64,000 bases of DNA from Herbidospora cretacea (GTDB lineage: Bacteria; Actinomycetota; Actinomycetes; Streptosporangiales; Streptosporangiaceae): the NCBI RefSeq assembly GCF_001570605.1, contig NZ_BBXG01000011.1, positions 1-64,000 on the forward strand, in the 5' to 3' direction. This document shows, piece after piece, positions 33,191 to 42,536 of this stretch. The number at the start of each line of letters is the position of its first letter. The first letter of the stretch is position 1. A program made the translations under genes and the position numbers. The notes beneath the pieces were generated by a model that saw only the letters and a list, made by a program, of their open reading frames with translations, had not been told where the DNA came from and did not search any database.

Positions 33191-33433
33191 TTACGTGAAT
33201 TCGCCGCTACTCGGCGTGTCGAATTCGCCGTCCAGGAAGGCGATGAAGCCCTCCAGTCGGGTGGTTGCGTGGGGAATGTCACGCTTTGCCGCATCACAGA
33301 TCGCGAGCAGCCTCCGAGCGACACGTTCCCGCTCCTCCCCTGTCAAGGGTAGGTCCCGAACGCGGCGCTGCGCGTCGCGCAGCCGCCGCGCCAGTTCTTC
33401 TTCGGGGCTGGTCAGGCCGTCTTCGGCAGCCAC
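33191..33433 (-). CDS. Small conserved-looking protein downstream of leuD
   Basis: 80 aa from GTG 33433 ([20 protein letters not shown]), helical and charged, with a final [11 protein letters not shown]. It overlaps the last 22 bases of leuD in another frame, so translation is probably coupled. The frame extends upstream to 33550, but that part lies wholly within leuD. No family recognised; cytoplasmic. Likely third gene of the leuCD operon. Confidence 0.65.
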   Translation of the reverse strand: MAAEDGLTSPEEELARRLRDAQRRVRDLPLTGEERERVARRLLAICDAAKRDIPHATTRLEGFIAFLDGEFDTPSSGEFT

Positions 33434-33999
33434 GGCTGCCGCCCGCTCTCGTAGTCGGCGATGGCGTCGGCGTGGCGCAGGGTCAGCCCGATGTCGTCGA
33501 GGCCCTCCAGCAGCCGCCAGCGGGTGTAGTCGTCGATCTCGAACGACCACGCCTCGCCCACCGCGCGCACCTCGCGCTCGGACAGGTCGACGGTGATCTC
33601 GGTCGCCGGGTCGGCCTCCACGGCCTTCTGCAGGGTCTCCACCGCCTCCGGCGGCAGGACGACCGGGAGCAGGCCCATCTTGGTGGAGTTGTTGCGGAAG
33701 ATGTCGCCGAAGCGGGCCGCGATGACGACGCGGAAGCCGTACTGCTGGAGGGCCCAGACGGCGTGCTCACGCGAGGAGCCGGTGCCGAAGTCGGGCCCGG
33801 AGACGAGGATCGAGGCGCCGTCGTAGGCCGGGTCGTTCAGCACGAACGACGGGTCCTCGCGCCAGGCCGCGAACAGGCCCTTCTCGAAGCCGGTGCGGCT
33901 GACCTGCTTGAGCCAGACGGCCGGGATGATCTGGTCGGTGTCGACGTTGCTGCGGCGCAGCGGGACGGCGGTGCCGGTGTGGGTGACGAAGGCGTCCAT
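33412..33999 (-). CDS. leuD: 3-isopropylmalate dehydratase small subunit
   Basis: 195 aa swivelling domain of isopropylmalate isomerase. Contains [34 protein letters not shown] and [21 protein letters not shown] 33999, 14 bases after the leuC stop, with GGAGA upstream. Partner of LeuC in leucine synthesis (isomerises 2- to 3-isopropylmalate). Confidence 0.97.
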   Translation of the reverse strand: MDAFVTHTGTAVPLRRSNVDTDQIIPAVWLKQVSRTGFEKGLFAAWREDPSFVLNDPAYDGASILVSGPDFGTGSSREHAVWALQQYGFRVVIAARFGDIFRNNSTKMGLLPVVLPPEAVETLQKAVEADPATEITVDLSEREVRAVGEAWSFEIDDYTRWRLLEGLDDIGLTLRHADAIADYESGRQPWLPKTA

Positions 34000-34013
34000 C
34001 AGAGGTCTCCGGG

Positions 34014-35402
34014 TCAGACGAGGTCGGCGGGGGCGGTCAGCTTGCCGGTGACGGCGGTCGCCGCGGCGACCTGCGGCGACACCAGGTGGGTGCGGCCACC
34101 CTTGCCCTGCCGGCCCTCGAAGTTGCGGTTGGACGTGGAGGCGCTGCGCTCCCCCGGCGCGAGGGTGTCGGGGTTCATGCCCAGGCACATCGAGCACCCG
34201 GCCTCCCGCCACTCGGCCCCGGCGGCCTTGAACACCTCGTGGAGCCCCTCGGCCTCGGCCTGGAGCTTGACCATCATCGAGCCAGGCACGATCAGCGTGC
34301 GGGTCCTGACCTGGCGGCCCTGGAGGATCTCGGCGGCGGCCCGCAGGTCCTCCAGCCGGCCGTTGGTGCACGACCCGACGAAGACGGTGTCGACCTCGAC
34401 GTCGGTGAGCCGGGTTCCGGCGGTCAGCCCCATGTACTCCAGCGCCCGCTCGGCGGCCGACCGCTCGATCGGGTCGCCGAACTGCTCCGGCGCCGGCACG
34501 ACCGAGCTCAGCGGCGCGCCCTGGCCCGGGTTGGTTCCCCAGGTCACGAACGGGGTGAGCGTCGCGGCGTCGATCTCCACGACCCGGTCGAAGACCGCGT
34601 CGTCGTCGGTGCGCAGCGTCTTCCAGTATTCGACCGCCTGGTCCCACGCCTCGCCCTCGGGGGCGTGGGGGCGGCCCTTCAGATAGCTGAAGGTGGTCTC
34701 GTCGGGGGCGATCATGCCCGCCCGCGCGCCCGCCTCGATGGACATGTTGCAGACCGTCATGCGGCCTTCCATCGACAGGGCGCGGATGGCCTCGCCCCGG
34801 TATTCGACGATGTAGCCCTGGCCGCCGCCGGTGCCGATCTGGGCGATGATCGCCAGGATCAGGTCCTTGGCCGTGACGCCGTAGGGCAGCGCGCCCTTGA
34901 CCTCGATCGCCATCGTCTTGGGCCGGTAGGCCGGCAGCGTCTGGGTGGCCAGCACGTGTTCGACCTCGGAGGTGCCGATGCCGAAGGCGATGCCGCCGAA
35001 GGCGCCGTGGGTCGAGGTGTGGCTGTCGCCGCAGACGATCGTCATGCCCGGCTGGGTCAGCCCGAACTGCGGGCCGATGATGTGCACCACGCCCTGACCG
35101 GCGTCGCCCATCGGGTGGAGCCGGACGCCGAACTCCGCGGCGTTCTTGCGCAGCGTCTCGACCTGGGCGCGGGACACCGGGTCGGAGATCGGGCCGCGGA
35201 CCGTCGGCACGTTGTGGTCTTCGGTGGCGATGGTCAGGTCGGGGCGGCGCACCGGGCGGCCCGCCATCCGGAGCCCGTCGAACGCCTGCGGGCTGGTCAC
35301 CTCGTGAATGAGATGGAGGTCGATGAAGAGCAGGTCGGGCTCACCTTCGGCGCGCCTGACGACGTGCTGCTCCCAGACTTTCTCGGCCAGTGTGCGTCCC
35401 AT
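34014..35402 (-). CDS. leuC: 3-isopropylmalate dehydratase large subunit
   Basis: 462 aa aconitase-like subunit with a [4Fe-4S] cluster. Cluster cysteines are in [17 protein letters not shown] and [14 protein letters not shown]; the substrate loop is [20 protein letters not shown]. Start ATG 35402 ([17 protein letters not shown]) with GGAG five bases before; the frame opens at 35492, inside the regulatory region. Divergent from ndgR and probably repressed by it. Confidence 0.97.
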   Translation of the reverse strand: MGRTLAEKVWEQHVVRRAEGEPDLLFIDLHLIHEVTSPQAFDGLRMAGRPVRRPDLTIATEDHNVPTVRGPISDPVSRAQVETLRKNAAEFGVRLHPMGDAGQGVVHIIGPQFGLTQPGMTIVCGDSHTSTHGAFGGIAFGIGTSEVEHVLATQTLPAYRPKTMAIEVKGALPYGVTAKDLILAIIAQIGTGGGQGYIVEYRGEAIRALSMEGRMTVCNMSIEAGARAGMIAPDETTFSYLKGRPHAPEGEAWDQAVEYWKTLRTDDDAVFDRVVEIDAATLTPFVTWGTNPGQGAPLSSVVPAPEQFGDPIERSAAERALEYMGLTAGTRLTDVEVDTVFVGSCTNGRLEDLRAAAEILQGRQVRTRTLIVPGSMMVKLQAEAEGLHEVFKAAGAEWREAGCSMCLGMNPDTLAPGERSASTSNRNFEGRQGKGGRTHLVSPQVAAATAVTGKLTAPADLV

Positions 35403-35417
35403 GGTCTCCAACGCCTC

Positions 35418-35530
35418 CTCATCTCTTATCATGAGATAGAAATATCGGGATATGGACAGCGTATCCTCTGCACGCCCCTGCTGCGGTTGCATCTCGGATA
35501 GCGAGACGGCAGTATCGGGGTATGGACAAC
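35418..35530. promoter_or_regulatory. Duplicated operator region between leuC and ndgR
   Basis: An imperfect copy pair: CATCTCTTATCATGAGAT then ATATCGGGATATGGACAGC (about 35420-35460), and CATCTCGGATAGCGAGAC then GTATCGGGGTATGGACAAC (about 35490-35530). Each copy has a dyad (ATCTC-N7-GAGAT; TCTCG-N4-CGAGA) followed by a TATC-GGG-TATGGACA block. The second block includes the ndgR start codon at 35522. The duplication and position suit IclR-type control of both genes. Confidence 0.6.
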
Positions 35531-36250
35531 TCTAGCGGAGTCGGCGTACTCGACAAGGCCGTCCTCGTGCTCAACGCCCTGGAGGCCGGGCCGGCGTCGC
35601 TGGCGCAGTTGGTCCAGGCCACCGGGCTGGCCCGGCCCACCGCCCACCGGCTGGCGGTGGCCCTCGAACACCACAGGATCGTCACCCGCGACACGCAGGG
35701 GCGTTTCATATTGGGGCCGAGGCTGTCCGAGTTGTCCACGGCGGCCGGCGAAGACCGCCTGCTCGCGGTGGCCGGTCCCGTCCTGACCCAGCTGCGCGAC
35801 CTCACCGGGGAGAGCGCCCAGCTCTACCGCCGCCAGGGCGACGAGCGGGTGTGCGTCGCCGCCGCGGAACGCGCCAGCGGCCTGCGCGACACCGTTCCCG
35901 TCGGGTCGGCGCTGCCGATGACCGCCGGGTCCGCCGCCCAGATCCTGCTGGCCTGGGAGGAGCCCGACCGCCTCCACCGCGGCCTGCGGGGCGCCAAGTT
36001 CACCGCCGCCACCCTCGCCAGCGTGCGGCGGCGCGGCTGGGCCCACAGCGTCGGCGAGCGCGAGCAGGGGGTCGCGTCGGTGTCGGCGCCCATCCGGGGC
36101 GCGGGCGGCAAGGTGATCGCCTCGGTCTCGGTCTCGGGCCCGATCGAGCGGCTCACCCGCACCCCCGGCCGCCTCCACGCCGCCCCCGTCGTCAGCGCCG
36201 CCGACCGCATCACCGAGGCGATGCGGCGAGCCGGGGCGAACGGGGCCTGA
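35522..36250 (+). CDS. ndgR: IclR-family regulator NdgR
   Basis: 242 aa. Start [20 protein letters not shown]; winged [24 protein letters not shown]-terminal effector domain (about 75-230) with [20 protein letters not shown] and [20 protein letters not shown]. It matches the NdgR regulator of leucine and amino acid metabolism that sits divergent from leuCD in Streptomyces. No Shine-Dalgarno at a useful distance (GGGG lies one base from the ATG), so the mRNA may be leaderless. Confidence 0.93.
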   Translation: MDNSSGVGVLDKAVLVLNALEAGPASLAQLVQATGLARPTAHRLAVALEHHRIVTRDTQGRFILGPRLSELSTAAGEDRLLAVAGPVLTQLRDLTGESAQLYRRQGDERVCVAAAERASGLRDTVPVGSALPMTAGSAAQILLAWEEPDRLHRGLRGAKFTAATLASVRRRGWAHSVGEREQGVASVSAPIRGAGGKVIASVSVSGPIERLTRTPGRLHAAPVVSAADRITEAMRRAGANGA

Positions 36251-36302
36251 CGCCTCGAAGAAGCGGTTAGATGGCCCCGCCTGTTGGGCCTAGGCTGGCG
36301 GG

Positions 36303-38000
36303 GTGACAGATCGCATTGAGGCAGCCGCGGCTGAACTGCGTCCACTGCTCCAGGAATTCCTTCTCTGGGTGCCGGTCAACGCCCCCGAAAGCGACCCCGA
36401 CCTGGTCGGCTCGGCCGCCCTGTGGCACCGCCTGAGCCAGCGTTCCGACGTGGGCCACTGGCGCCGCGACGATCTGCGCCCCCTGCTGCTCGATCGGCTG
36501 CCCCAGGTGGTCGAAGACCCCGACGCGGCGGCCGACGTGATGGTCCCGTCCCTGCGGGCCTACCTGACCTTCCTCGACGAGACCGGCCGCCTGACGGCCG
36601 CCTCCGACCGGCTGGAGCTGCTGCTGCGCGAGCTCGACGCGCTCGACGACGACTTCGCCGACCGGATGGAAGACGCGCTGGGCGAGCAGGAATGGGACGA
36701 CGAGGACGACGAGGGTGAAGACGAGGGCCTCGGCGACTTCGAGCCCTTCGCCGACGAACTCGCCGAGCTGCCCACCCTGCGGCTGCGCCCCGACGCCGAG
36801 CTGGCCGCCCAGGCCCGCCTGGTGCCGCTGATCGCGCAGGCCCGCGACCTGTCGGTCTGGATCGGCGCCGACCGCAAGGTCGGCGCGGAGACCCTGCTGA
36901 CCGACGCCGAGGTCGAGGAGGCGGTGACCGCCCTCGGCCTCGACGGCCCGCAGAAGCTGTGGAACCTCTGGAACCTCGCGATCGACCTGGAGTTCGTCGC
37001 CCCCACCGGCGACGACACCGTGGGCATCGACTCCGACACCGCCGCCTGGCCGTTCGACGACGACGAGGACGTCCTCGACGCCTGGATGCTCGGCCTCGGC
37101 TCGATCGACTACGGCGACCCCGAGCTCGACGACGACGAGCTGACCCTGGCCCTGTCCGGCCTGACCCGCGAGACGCTGGTCCGCGTGCTGCTGGCCGGCG
37201 GCCAGAAACCGCTCGACGAGCTGCGCGAGGAGCTGGCCGAGGCGGTCCGCGACTACGACGACCTGGGCGAGACCGCCTGGGAGACGGCCGGCGACCCGCT
37301 GGCCCCCGTGCTGGCCTGGCTGGCCGGCTACGGCATGGCCGAGATCGACGGCGAGACGGTCAGGCTGACCTCCCTCGGCACCGAGGGCGTCGTCCACCTG
37401 GTCGACGAGGCCGACCTCGACATCGACGCCCGGCCCGCCATCGACGCCATGACGGCCCACGACCTGCTGTCGCTGATGGCCGACATGTCCGAGGAAGAGG
37501 CCGACGCCGAGTGCGCCGCCTGGATGCACCTGCGCGAGCCCGCCCAGGCCGCCGAGGAACTGCTCGGCGCGGCGGTGGAGGACGAGGCCGACGCTCTGGT
37601 CCGCGTCCAGGCCGCCTCCCTGGTCGCCCAGCTCGGCGAGGTCGCGATCCCCGCCTGGCGCAACGCCCTCGGCGAGGTGTCGCTGCGCCCCTACGCCGCG
37701 ACCCACCTCACCCAGCTCGAGGTCGAGGACGCGCCCGAGCCGACCCAGGCCGACACCCACTGGATGATCCTCGACATGTGGACCATCTCGGCGGGCCTGG
37801 GCCGCGCCGAGTTCGTCAGCAGCCTGGAGGAGGTCGGCCACGGCACCGACCTCGACCTGGTCAGCCTGCTCGACGTGATCTGGCGGGTCCGCCACCCCCA
37901 CCTCGACGAACTCCTTGAGGCGATCGCCGAGGCCCACCCCGACCGGACCGTCGGCAAGGCCGCCAAGCGGGCCCTGTTCAAGGCCCGCTCGGGCGACTAA
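36303..38000 (+). CDS. Large acidic hypothetical protein
   Basis: 565 aa from GTG 36303. Very acidic, with an E/D run near residue 137-145 (WDDEDDEGEDEGLGDFEPF) and helix-rich repeats in the C-terminal half (EEELLGAAVEDEADALVRVQ-type, HEAT-like). No signal peptide or TM. I do not recognise a family with a function; similar long acidic proteins occur in actinomycetes. Its last 4 bases overlap the thioesterase gene on the opposite strand. Confidence 0.7.
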   Translation: MTDRIEAAAAELRPLLQEFLLWVPVNAPESDPDLVGSAALWHRLSQRSDVGHWRRDDLRPLLLDRLPQVVEDPDAAADVMVPSLRAYLTFLDETGRLTAASDRLELLLRELDALDDDFADRMEDALGEQEWDDEDDEGEDEGLGDFEPFADELAELPTLRLRPDAELAAQARLVPLIAQARDLSVWIGADRKVGAETLLTDAEVEEAVTALGLDGPQKLWNLWNLAIDLEFVAPTGDDTVGIDSDTAAWPFDDDEDVLDAWMLGLGSIDYGDPELDDDELTLALSGLTRETLVRVLLAGGQKPLDELREELAEAVRDYDDLGETAWETAGDPLAPVLAWLAGYGMAEIDGETVRLTSLGTEGVVHLVDEADLDIDARPAIDAMTAHDLLSLMADMSEEEADAECAAWMHLREPAQAAEELLGAAVEDEADALVRVQAASLVAQLGEVAIPAWRNALGEVSLRPYAATHLTQLEVEDAPEPTQADTHWMILDMWTISAGLGRAEFVSSLEEVGHGTDLDLVSLLDVIWRVRHPHLDELLEAIAEAHPDRTVGKAAKRALFKARSGD

Positions 38001-38494
38001 CGCAGCGGGAAGACCGCGCAGGTCGTGGTGCCGTGGGCGTAGAGCTTCCCGTCGTTCACGCCCACGAGCGACCCTTCGGCGGTGGCGGTGGTCCGGCCGA
38101 CGTGCAGGGCGCGCGCCTCGCAGCGCAGCGGGCCGGTGTGCGCGAAGGCGGGCCTGATCATGTTCACGTTGAGCTGCACCGTGGTGTAGGCGCTGCCCGC
38201 CGGGAGGGCCGACATCACCGCGCAGCCGAGGGCCGAGTCGAGCAGCGTGGAGAAGTAGCCGCCGTGGACGGTGCCCATCGGGTTGTACTGGTGCTCGCCC
38301 GTCTCCCCCTCGAAGACGGCCAGGCCCTTCTCGACCCGGAGCATGGTGAACCCGAGGGTGCCCGCGATCGGGGGCGGCGGGATCTTCCCGTCCAGCATGG
38401 CCTGGAGGAACTCCAGCCCCGACAGCTCGGCGATGTCGGCGGGGACCGTCGGCGGGGCCCAGGAGTGGGTTCGGCTCTGCATCGTGGTCGTCAT
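37997..38494 (-). CDS. PaaI-family hotdog thioesterase
   Basis: 165 aa. The hotdog core has YNPMGTVHGGYFSTLLDSAL, where the HGG and Asp are the active-site region of PaaI/acyl-CoA thioesterases, then YTTVQLNVNMIRPAFAHTGP. Start ATG 38494 (MTTTMQSRTHSW); the open frame to 39529 reads through the next gene in another frame and is rejected. Substrate unknown, probably an acyl- or aryl-CoA. Confidence 0.9.
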   Translation of the reverse strand: MTTTMQSRTHSWAPPTVPADIAELSGLEFLQAMLDGKIPPPPIAGTLGFTMLRVEKGLAVFEGETGEHQYNPMGTVHGGYFSTLLDSALGCAVMSALPAGSAYTTVQLNVNMIRPAFAHTGPLRCEARALHVGRTTATAEGSLVGVNDGKLYAHGTTTCAVFPLR

Positions 38495-38550
38495 GAGTCT
38501 AATTTTGGAACCCAGCAGCGGCCGGGGGCAAATCGCCTGCGTGGGACCTG

Positions 38551-39495
38551 TCACGACCAGTCGGGCAGTGGGCGGTAGATGGGGACGCCCGCGCTCTCCA
38601 GTTCGTCCTTGAGCGCGAAGTAGGCGTCGCCGAACGGGTCGACGCCGTCGAGCGGCATCAGCCCGCGCCTGATCGCCACGTCGTGGGGGGCCAGACCGGC
38701 CGCGACCGCCAGGTGGTGGCGCGCCTGCCCGGGGCGGCCCTGCCGGAACGCCCAGGCGGCGATCCTGGCGTGCAGGCGGGCGGTGCGCTCCGCCTCGGTG
38801 GCCCCCCGCAGGGCCTGGCCCGACGCGCCCGACTCGCCCGTCAGCGCCCAGTGGCGCAGCGCGGCGACGGCGGCCTCCGACGACAGGCCGTTCATGGAGC
38901 GGAAGGTGTCGGTCGCGGTCATGGTGTCCTGGGGGCGGGCGATCCGGCCGTCCTCGTCGACCCAGACCACGGTCGGGACGTTGACGACGTTGTAGAGCTC
39001 GGCCACCACGCCCTCGGCGTCGACCGGGCCGTCGTGCCACGCGGCGGCGTCGGCGGGGTCGCGGTCGAGCGAGACCGGCACCACCTCCACGGGCAGCTCC
39101 TCGCCGAGGGCCAGCCAGGCCGGCAGGTCGTAGCGGCAGCCGCACCACGAGGCCCAGAAGACCAGGACGACCTTCCTCCCCCGCAGCGACGACAGGGTGA
39201 ACCCGCCGAGGGCGAAGTCGGGCGCGGTGACCAGGTCGCTCGCGGCCGGTTCGCCGACCGCGACGACCCCCTCGCCCGTCACCACGGGACGCCCGAGGAG
39301 CTCGGCGAACTTCGCGACGTCCACCCCTTCGGCCGACTCGGCGGAGGCGGCGCGGAAGGCCGGGACGCACGCGTCTCCCCGGCACCAGCCGTGGGGCTTG
39401 CGTTCCCAGCCCAGCAGGGTCACGCCGTGGGGGACCACGGCTCCCGCGAGGGTCTCTTCCCGCCCGTCGGCGAGCAGGGTAACTGGATAGTTCAT
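38551..39495 (-). CDS. TlpA/ResA-like thioredoxin-fold protein with WCGC motif
   Basis: 314 aa. The N-terminal ~85 residues are a separate Cys-containing region (HGWCRGDACVPAFRA). A redoxin domain (about 90-190) has KVVLVFWASWCGCRYDLPAW and VVNVPTVVWVDEDGRI (cis-Pro loop). The C-terminal ~110 residues look like a TPR-type helical tail (RLHARIAAWAFRQGRPGQAR). The active site is WCGC rather than WCxxC. No signal peptide, so cytoplasmic unless anchored otherwise. Confidence 0.75.
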   Translation of the reverse strand: MNYPVTLLADGREETLAGAVVPHGVTLLGWERKPHGWCRGDACVPAFRAASAESAEGVDVAKFAELLGRPVVTGEGVVAVGEPAASDLVTAPDFALGGFTLSSLRGRKVVLVFWASWCGCRYDLPAWLALGEELPVEVVPVSLDRDPADAAAWHDGPVDAEGVVAELYNVVNVPTVVWVDEDGRIARPQDTMTATDTFRSMNGLSSEAAVAALRHWALTGESGASGQALRGATEAERTARLHARIAAWAFRQGRPGQARHHLAVAAGLAPHDVAIRRGLMPLDGVDPFGDAYFALKDELESAGVPIYRPLPDWS

Positions 39496-39500
39496 GTATC

Positions 39501-39515
39501 GATAGTAACACTATC
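39501..39515. promoter_or_regulatory. Palindrome GATAGT-N3-ACTATC upstream of the thioredoxin-like gene
   Basis: GATAGTAACACTATC is a perfect 6-3-6 inverted repeat, 6 bases from the start codon at 39495, next to TATCGATA. It is AT-rich in a GC-rich genome and well placed to block transcription or translation. No regulator gene is adjacent. Confidence 0.5.
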
Positions 39516-39532
39516 CAATCTGAGGACAACAG

Positions 39533-39562
39533 AAAACGGACTCCCGGATGGGAGTCCGTTTC
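39533..39562. terminator. Terminator after the tRNA cluster
   Basis: AAACGGACTCCC (39534-39545), four-base loop, GGGAGTCCGTTT (39550-39561): a perfect stem with a T-tract on the minus strand, just beyond the 3' end of the first tRNA-Glu. Confidence 0.9.
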
Positions 39563-39567
39563 GAAGG

Positions 39568-39640
39568 TAGCCCCGAGCGGATTCGAACCGCCGCTACCGC
39601 CTTGAGAGGGCGGCGTCCTAGGCCGCTAGACGACGGAGCC
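39568..39640 (-). tRNA. tRNA-Glu (anticodon CTC)
   Basis: 73 bases. Acceptor arms GGCTCCG/CGGGGCT pair with two G-U wobbles. The anticodon stem-loop is CCGCC-CTCTCAA-GGCGG (anticodon CTC) and the T loop TTCGAAT is in GCGGTTCGAATCCGC. No CCA encoded. Reads GAG codons. Confidence 0.93.
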
Positions 39641-39671
39641 CTAGAACTACTGGTGAGAGGGGAAATTCTCG

Positions 39672-39744
39672 TACTCCCGAGCGGATTCGAACCGCCGCTA
39701 CCGCCTTGAGAGGGCGGCGTCCTGGGCCACTAGACGACGGGAGC
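39672..39744 (-). tRNA. tRNA-Glu (anticodon CTC), second copy
   Basis: 73 bases, nearly identical to its neighbour in anticodon, variable and T arms, differing in the acceptor (GCTCCCG/CGGGAGT) and D arm. Anticodon loop CTCTCAA. Tandem duplicates in one likely transcript with tRNA-Gln. Confidence 0.92.
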
Positions 39745-39762
39745 AATGCTGCACTTTGTGCG

Positions 39763-39834
39763 CTGGGGTACCAGGACTCGAACCTAGAACAACTGAACCA
39801 GAATCAGCCGTGTTGCCAATTACACCATACCCCA
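39763..39834 (-). tRNA. tRNA-Gln (anticodon CTG)
   Basis: 72 bases beginning TGGGGTATGGTGTAATTGGC, with acceptor TGGGGTA/TACCCCA and discriminator G as in other bacterial tRNA-Gln. The anticodon loop is TTCTGGT in GCTGA/TCAGT. T arm CTAGG-TTCGAGT-CCTGG. First of three tRNAs on the minus strand; no CCA encoded. Confidence 0.92.
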
Positions 39835-39982
39835 TCAGCGAACTTGTTCCCCGGAGGGCCTTGCGCTCGCGACTCCGAAAGAATAGCCCAGCTTCGGGCT
39901 CACTACCAAAACGAATGCCGATCGCCGCGCCGACGACCGGTGTGACAAGCTGAAAGTCCCGATTCGCGAAGGAGCCCGGCCG

Positions 39983-41953
39983 ATGACCAACCCGTTCTTC
40001 ACGCCCAGCGCCCTCCCCTACGGGCTCCCTCCGTTCGCGGAGATCAGGGAGGAGCACTACATCCCGGCGTTCGAACGGGGCATGGCCGAACACCTCGCCG
40101 AGGTCGACGCCGTCGCGACCGACACGGCCCCGGCGACCTTCGCCAACACGGTCGAGGCGCTGGAGCGGGCCGGTGAGACGCTCCAGCGGGTCTCGATCGT
40201 CTTCTTCAACCAGGCGGGCAGCGACACCACGCCGGGGATCCAGGAGATCCAGAAGGAGATCACGCCGAGGCTCGCGGCCCACGGCGACTCCATCCACCTC
40301 AACGCGGCGCTCTACGCGCGGCTCAAGGCCGTGCAGACCGACGTGCCGGAGGAGCGGTGGCTGCTCCAGCGCTACCTGACCGACTTCGTCCGCGCGGGCG
40401 CCGAGCTCGACGAGGGGCAGCAGGCCCGGCTCCGGGAGATCAACGAGGAGCTGTCCGGCCTCGCCACCGACTTCCAGCAGAACCTGCTGACCGACACCAA
40501 CGAGCGCGCGGTCGCCGTCGACGACGAGGCCGCCCTCGACGGGCTGAGCGCCGACGCGATCGCCGGGCTGCGCGAGACCGCCACCCAGCGGGGCCTCGAC
40601 GGGAAGTACCTGATCACCCTGGTCCTGCCGACCGGCCAGCCCTCGCTGTCGTCGCTGACCGACCGGGCGCTGCGCGAGCGGATCCACCGGGCCTCGACCG
40701 GCCGGGGCGCCGGGAACGCCGAGCTGATCACCCGGATCGCCGGGCTGCGCCGCGAGCGGGCCGAGCTGCTCGGCTACCGCAACCACGCCGAGTTCGTCTT
40801 GGCCGACCAGACCGCCGGCACCACCGGCGCGGTCACCGAGATGCTCGACAAGCTGGTCTCCCCCGCCGTGGCCAACGCCCGGCGCGAGCAGGAGGCCCTG
40901 GAGGAGCAGGCCGGGTTCCCCATCGAGGCCTGGGACTGGTCGTTCTACGCCGAGAAGGTCCGCCAGGCCCGCTACGACCTCGACAGCGCTGCCATGCGGC
41001 CCTACTTCGAGCTCGACCGCGTCCTGGTCGACGGCGTCTTCCACGCCGCCCACCGTCTCTACGGCCTCTCGTTCACCGAGCGGCCCGACCTCGTCGGCTA
41101 CCACCCCGAGGTGCGGGTCTGGGAGGTCTTCAACGAGGACGGCTCCCCGCTGGGCCTGTTCCTGGGCGACTTCCACGCGCGGGCGTCCAAGCGCGGCGGG
41201 GCGTGGATGAACAGCCTGGTCCACCAGTCGGGCCTGACGGGCTACAAGCCGGTCGTGGTCAACAACCTCAACATCGTCAAGGGCGAGCCCACCCTGATGA
41301 CCTTCGACGAGGTCAACACGATGTTCCACGAGTTCGGCCACGCCCTCCACGGCCTGTTCTCCGACGTGCGCTTCCCCCGCTTCTCCGGGACGTCGGTGCC
41401 GCGCGACTTCGTCGAGTACCCCTCCCAGGTCAACGAGATGTGGGCGACCCACCCCGAGATCCTGGCCAACTACGCCAAGCACCACGAGACCGGCGAGCCG
41501 ATGCCCCGTGAGCTGGTCGACAAGATGCTGGAGGCGCAGAAGTTCAACCAGGGCTTCGCGACGGTCGAATACCTGGCCGCCACCCTGCTCGACTGGGCCT
41601 GGCACACCGACTACACCGGCGGCGACGCCGAGACGTTCGAGGTCGCGGCCCTGCGCAGTGCCGGGGTCGACCTGCCCGCCGTCCCGCCGCGCTACCGCAG
41701 CACCTACTTCGCGCACATCTGGGCGAGCGGCTACGCGGCGGGTTACTACTCGTACATCTGGAGCGAGGTCCTCGACGCCGACACGGTCGACTGGTTCACC
41801 GAGAACGGCGGGCTGACCAGGGAGAACGGCGACACCTTCCGGTCGCGGCTGCTGTCGAAGGGCGGCAGCGCCGACCCGATGGAGGCCTTCCGCGCCTTCC
41901 GGGGCCGCGATCCGCGGATCGAACCGCTGCTGGAGAGGCGCGGGCTCCTCTAG
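39983..41953 (+). CDS. M3 family metallopeptidase (oligopeptidase A / peptidyl-dipeptidase)
   Basis: 656 aa, typical length. Zinc site HEFGHALHGLFSDV with the third ligand in DFVEYPSQVNEMWA. The N-terminal part starts MTNPFFTPSALPYGLPPFAE as in Dcp/OpdA. No signal peptide, so cytoplasmic peptide turnover is likely. RBS GAAGGAG lies upstream of the ATG. Stands alone between tRNAs and a convergent secreted-protein gene. Confidence 0.95.
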   Translation: MTNPFFTPSALPYGLPPFAEIREEHYIPAFERGMAEHLAEVDAVATDTAPATFANTVEALERAGETLQRVSIVFFNQAGSDTTPGIQEIQKEITPRLAAHGDSIHLNAALYARLKAVQTDVPEERWLLQRYLTDFVRAGAELDEGQQARLREINEELSGLATDFQQNLLTDTNERAVAVDDEAALDGLSADAIAGLRETATQRGLDGKYLITLVLPTGQPSLSSLTDRALRERIHRASTGRGAGNAELITRIAGLRRERAELLGYRNHAEFVLADQTAGTTGAVTEMLDKLVSPAVANARREQEALEEQAGFPIEAWDWSFYAEKVRQARYDLDSAAMRPYFELDRVLVDGVFHAAHRLYGLSFTERPDLVGYHPEVRVWEVFNEDGSPLGLFLGDFHARASKRGGAWMNSLVHQSGLTGYKPVVVNNLNIVKGEPTLMTFDEVNTMFHEFGHALHGLFSDVRFPRFSGTSVPRDFVEYPSQVNEMWATHPEILANYAKHHETGEPMPRELVDKMLEAQKFNQGFATVEYLAATLLDWAWHTDYTGGDAETFEVAALRSAGVDLPAVPPRYRSTYFAHIWASGYAAGYYSYIWSEVLDADTVDWFTENGGLTRENGDTFRSRLLSKGGSADPMEAFRAFRGRDPRIEPLLERRGLL

Positions 41954-41957
41954 ACGA

Positions 41958-42536
41958 TCAGTAGGTGCACTGGACGACGACGTCGTCCAGTTCGATCTCG
42001 GCGGGGTAGGGCCCGTTGTCCGTGGCCACCAGGGCGAACCGGAGCACGACATCGGCGCGCTGCGCGGTCCAGCTCACCGTGTGGAGCGTGTAGTCGGCCC
42101 GCCAGCCGGGATAGGGCACCGTCTTCAGGGCGATGTACGTCCAGGTGTCCGGATCGATCACTTCCACGTTCAGCTGGGGACCTCCGCCGCGCAGTCTCGC
42201 CCAGACGCCCGCGGTGCACCTGATGGGTCCTGGCCGGGTGATGAACGGCGTGAGGGTGATGGTGCGCCCGATCGCGCACCAGTCGGGCCGGTAGAGCACC
42301 CGCCAGTGGGCGAAGCCGGTCCCGGTGCGGGGCGGCCCGATTCCGCCGGTGTAGTAGGGCCCCCAGCACTGGTCGACGACGGTGGCCGACCATCGGCTCT
42401 CCGGGTTGCTGGACGGCTCGAACCCGTCGCTGAGCTGCCAGATCCCGGCGGACGCCGGGCCGGCCGGGGCGAGCACGACCGTGAAGGCGACCGTGACCGC
42501 GACGAACGCGCGGGACAACCTCGAACGTAAGCGCAT
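41958..42536 (-). CDS. Secreted hypothetical protein, beta-sandwich-like
   Basis: 192 aa. Signal peptide MRLRSRLSRAFVAVTVAFTV to about PASA-GIW. The mature part has three Cys (DQCWGPYY, DWCAIG, RCTAGVW) and a final EIELDDVVVQCTY. The pattern resembles carbohydrate-binding jelly rolls (W-A-R, TYIALKTVPYPGWRADYTLH), but no family is certain. Convergent with the M3 peptidase, 4 bases apart. Confidence 0.65.
   Translation of the reverse strand: MRLRSRLSRAFVAVTVAFTVVLAPAGPASAGIWQLSDGFEPSSNPESRWSATVVDQCWGPYYTGGIGPPRTGTGFAHWRVLYRPDWCAIGRTITLTPFITRPGPIRCTAGVWARLRGGGPQLNVEVIDPDTWTYIALKTVPYPGWRADYTLHTVSWTAQRADVVLRFALVATDNGPYPAEIELDDVVVQCTY

Noticed and set aside
36267-37937. 556-codon frame opposite the large acidic protein
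   Set aside because: Gly/Val/Leu/Gln-rich product mirrors the Asp/Glu/Ala codons of the real gene; no domain.
38495-39529. Long open frame joining the thioesterase to upstream sequence
   Set aside because: The upstream part is Arg/Gly-rich and overlaps the thioredoxin-like gene, which carries clear domain motifs.
39568-39834. tRNA cluster as an integration site of a mobile element
   Set aside because: No integrase, excisionase or duplicated tRNA 3' fragment nearby; flanking genes look chromosomal. The second tRNA-Glu is full length.
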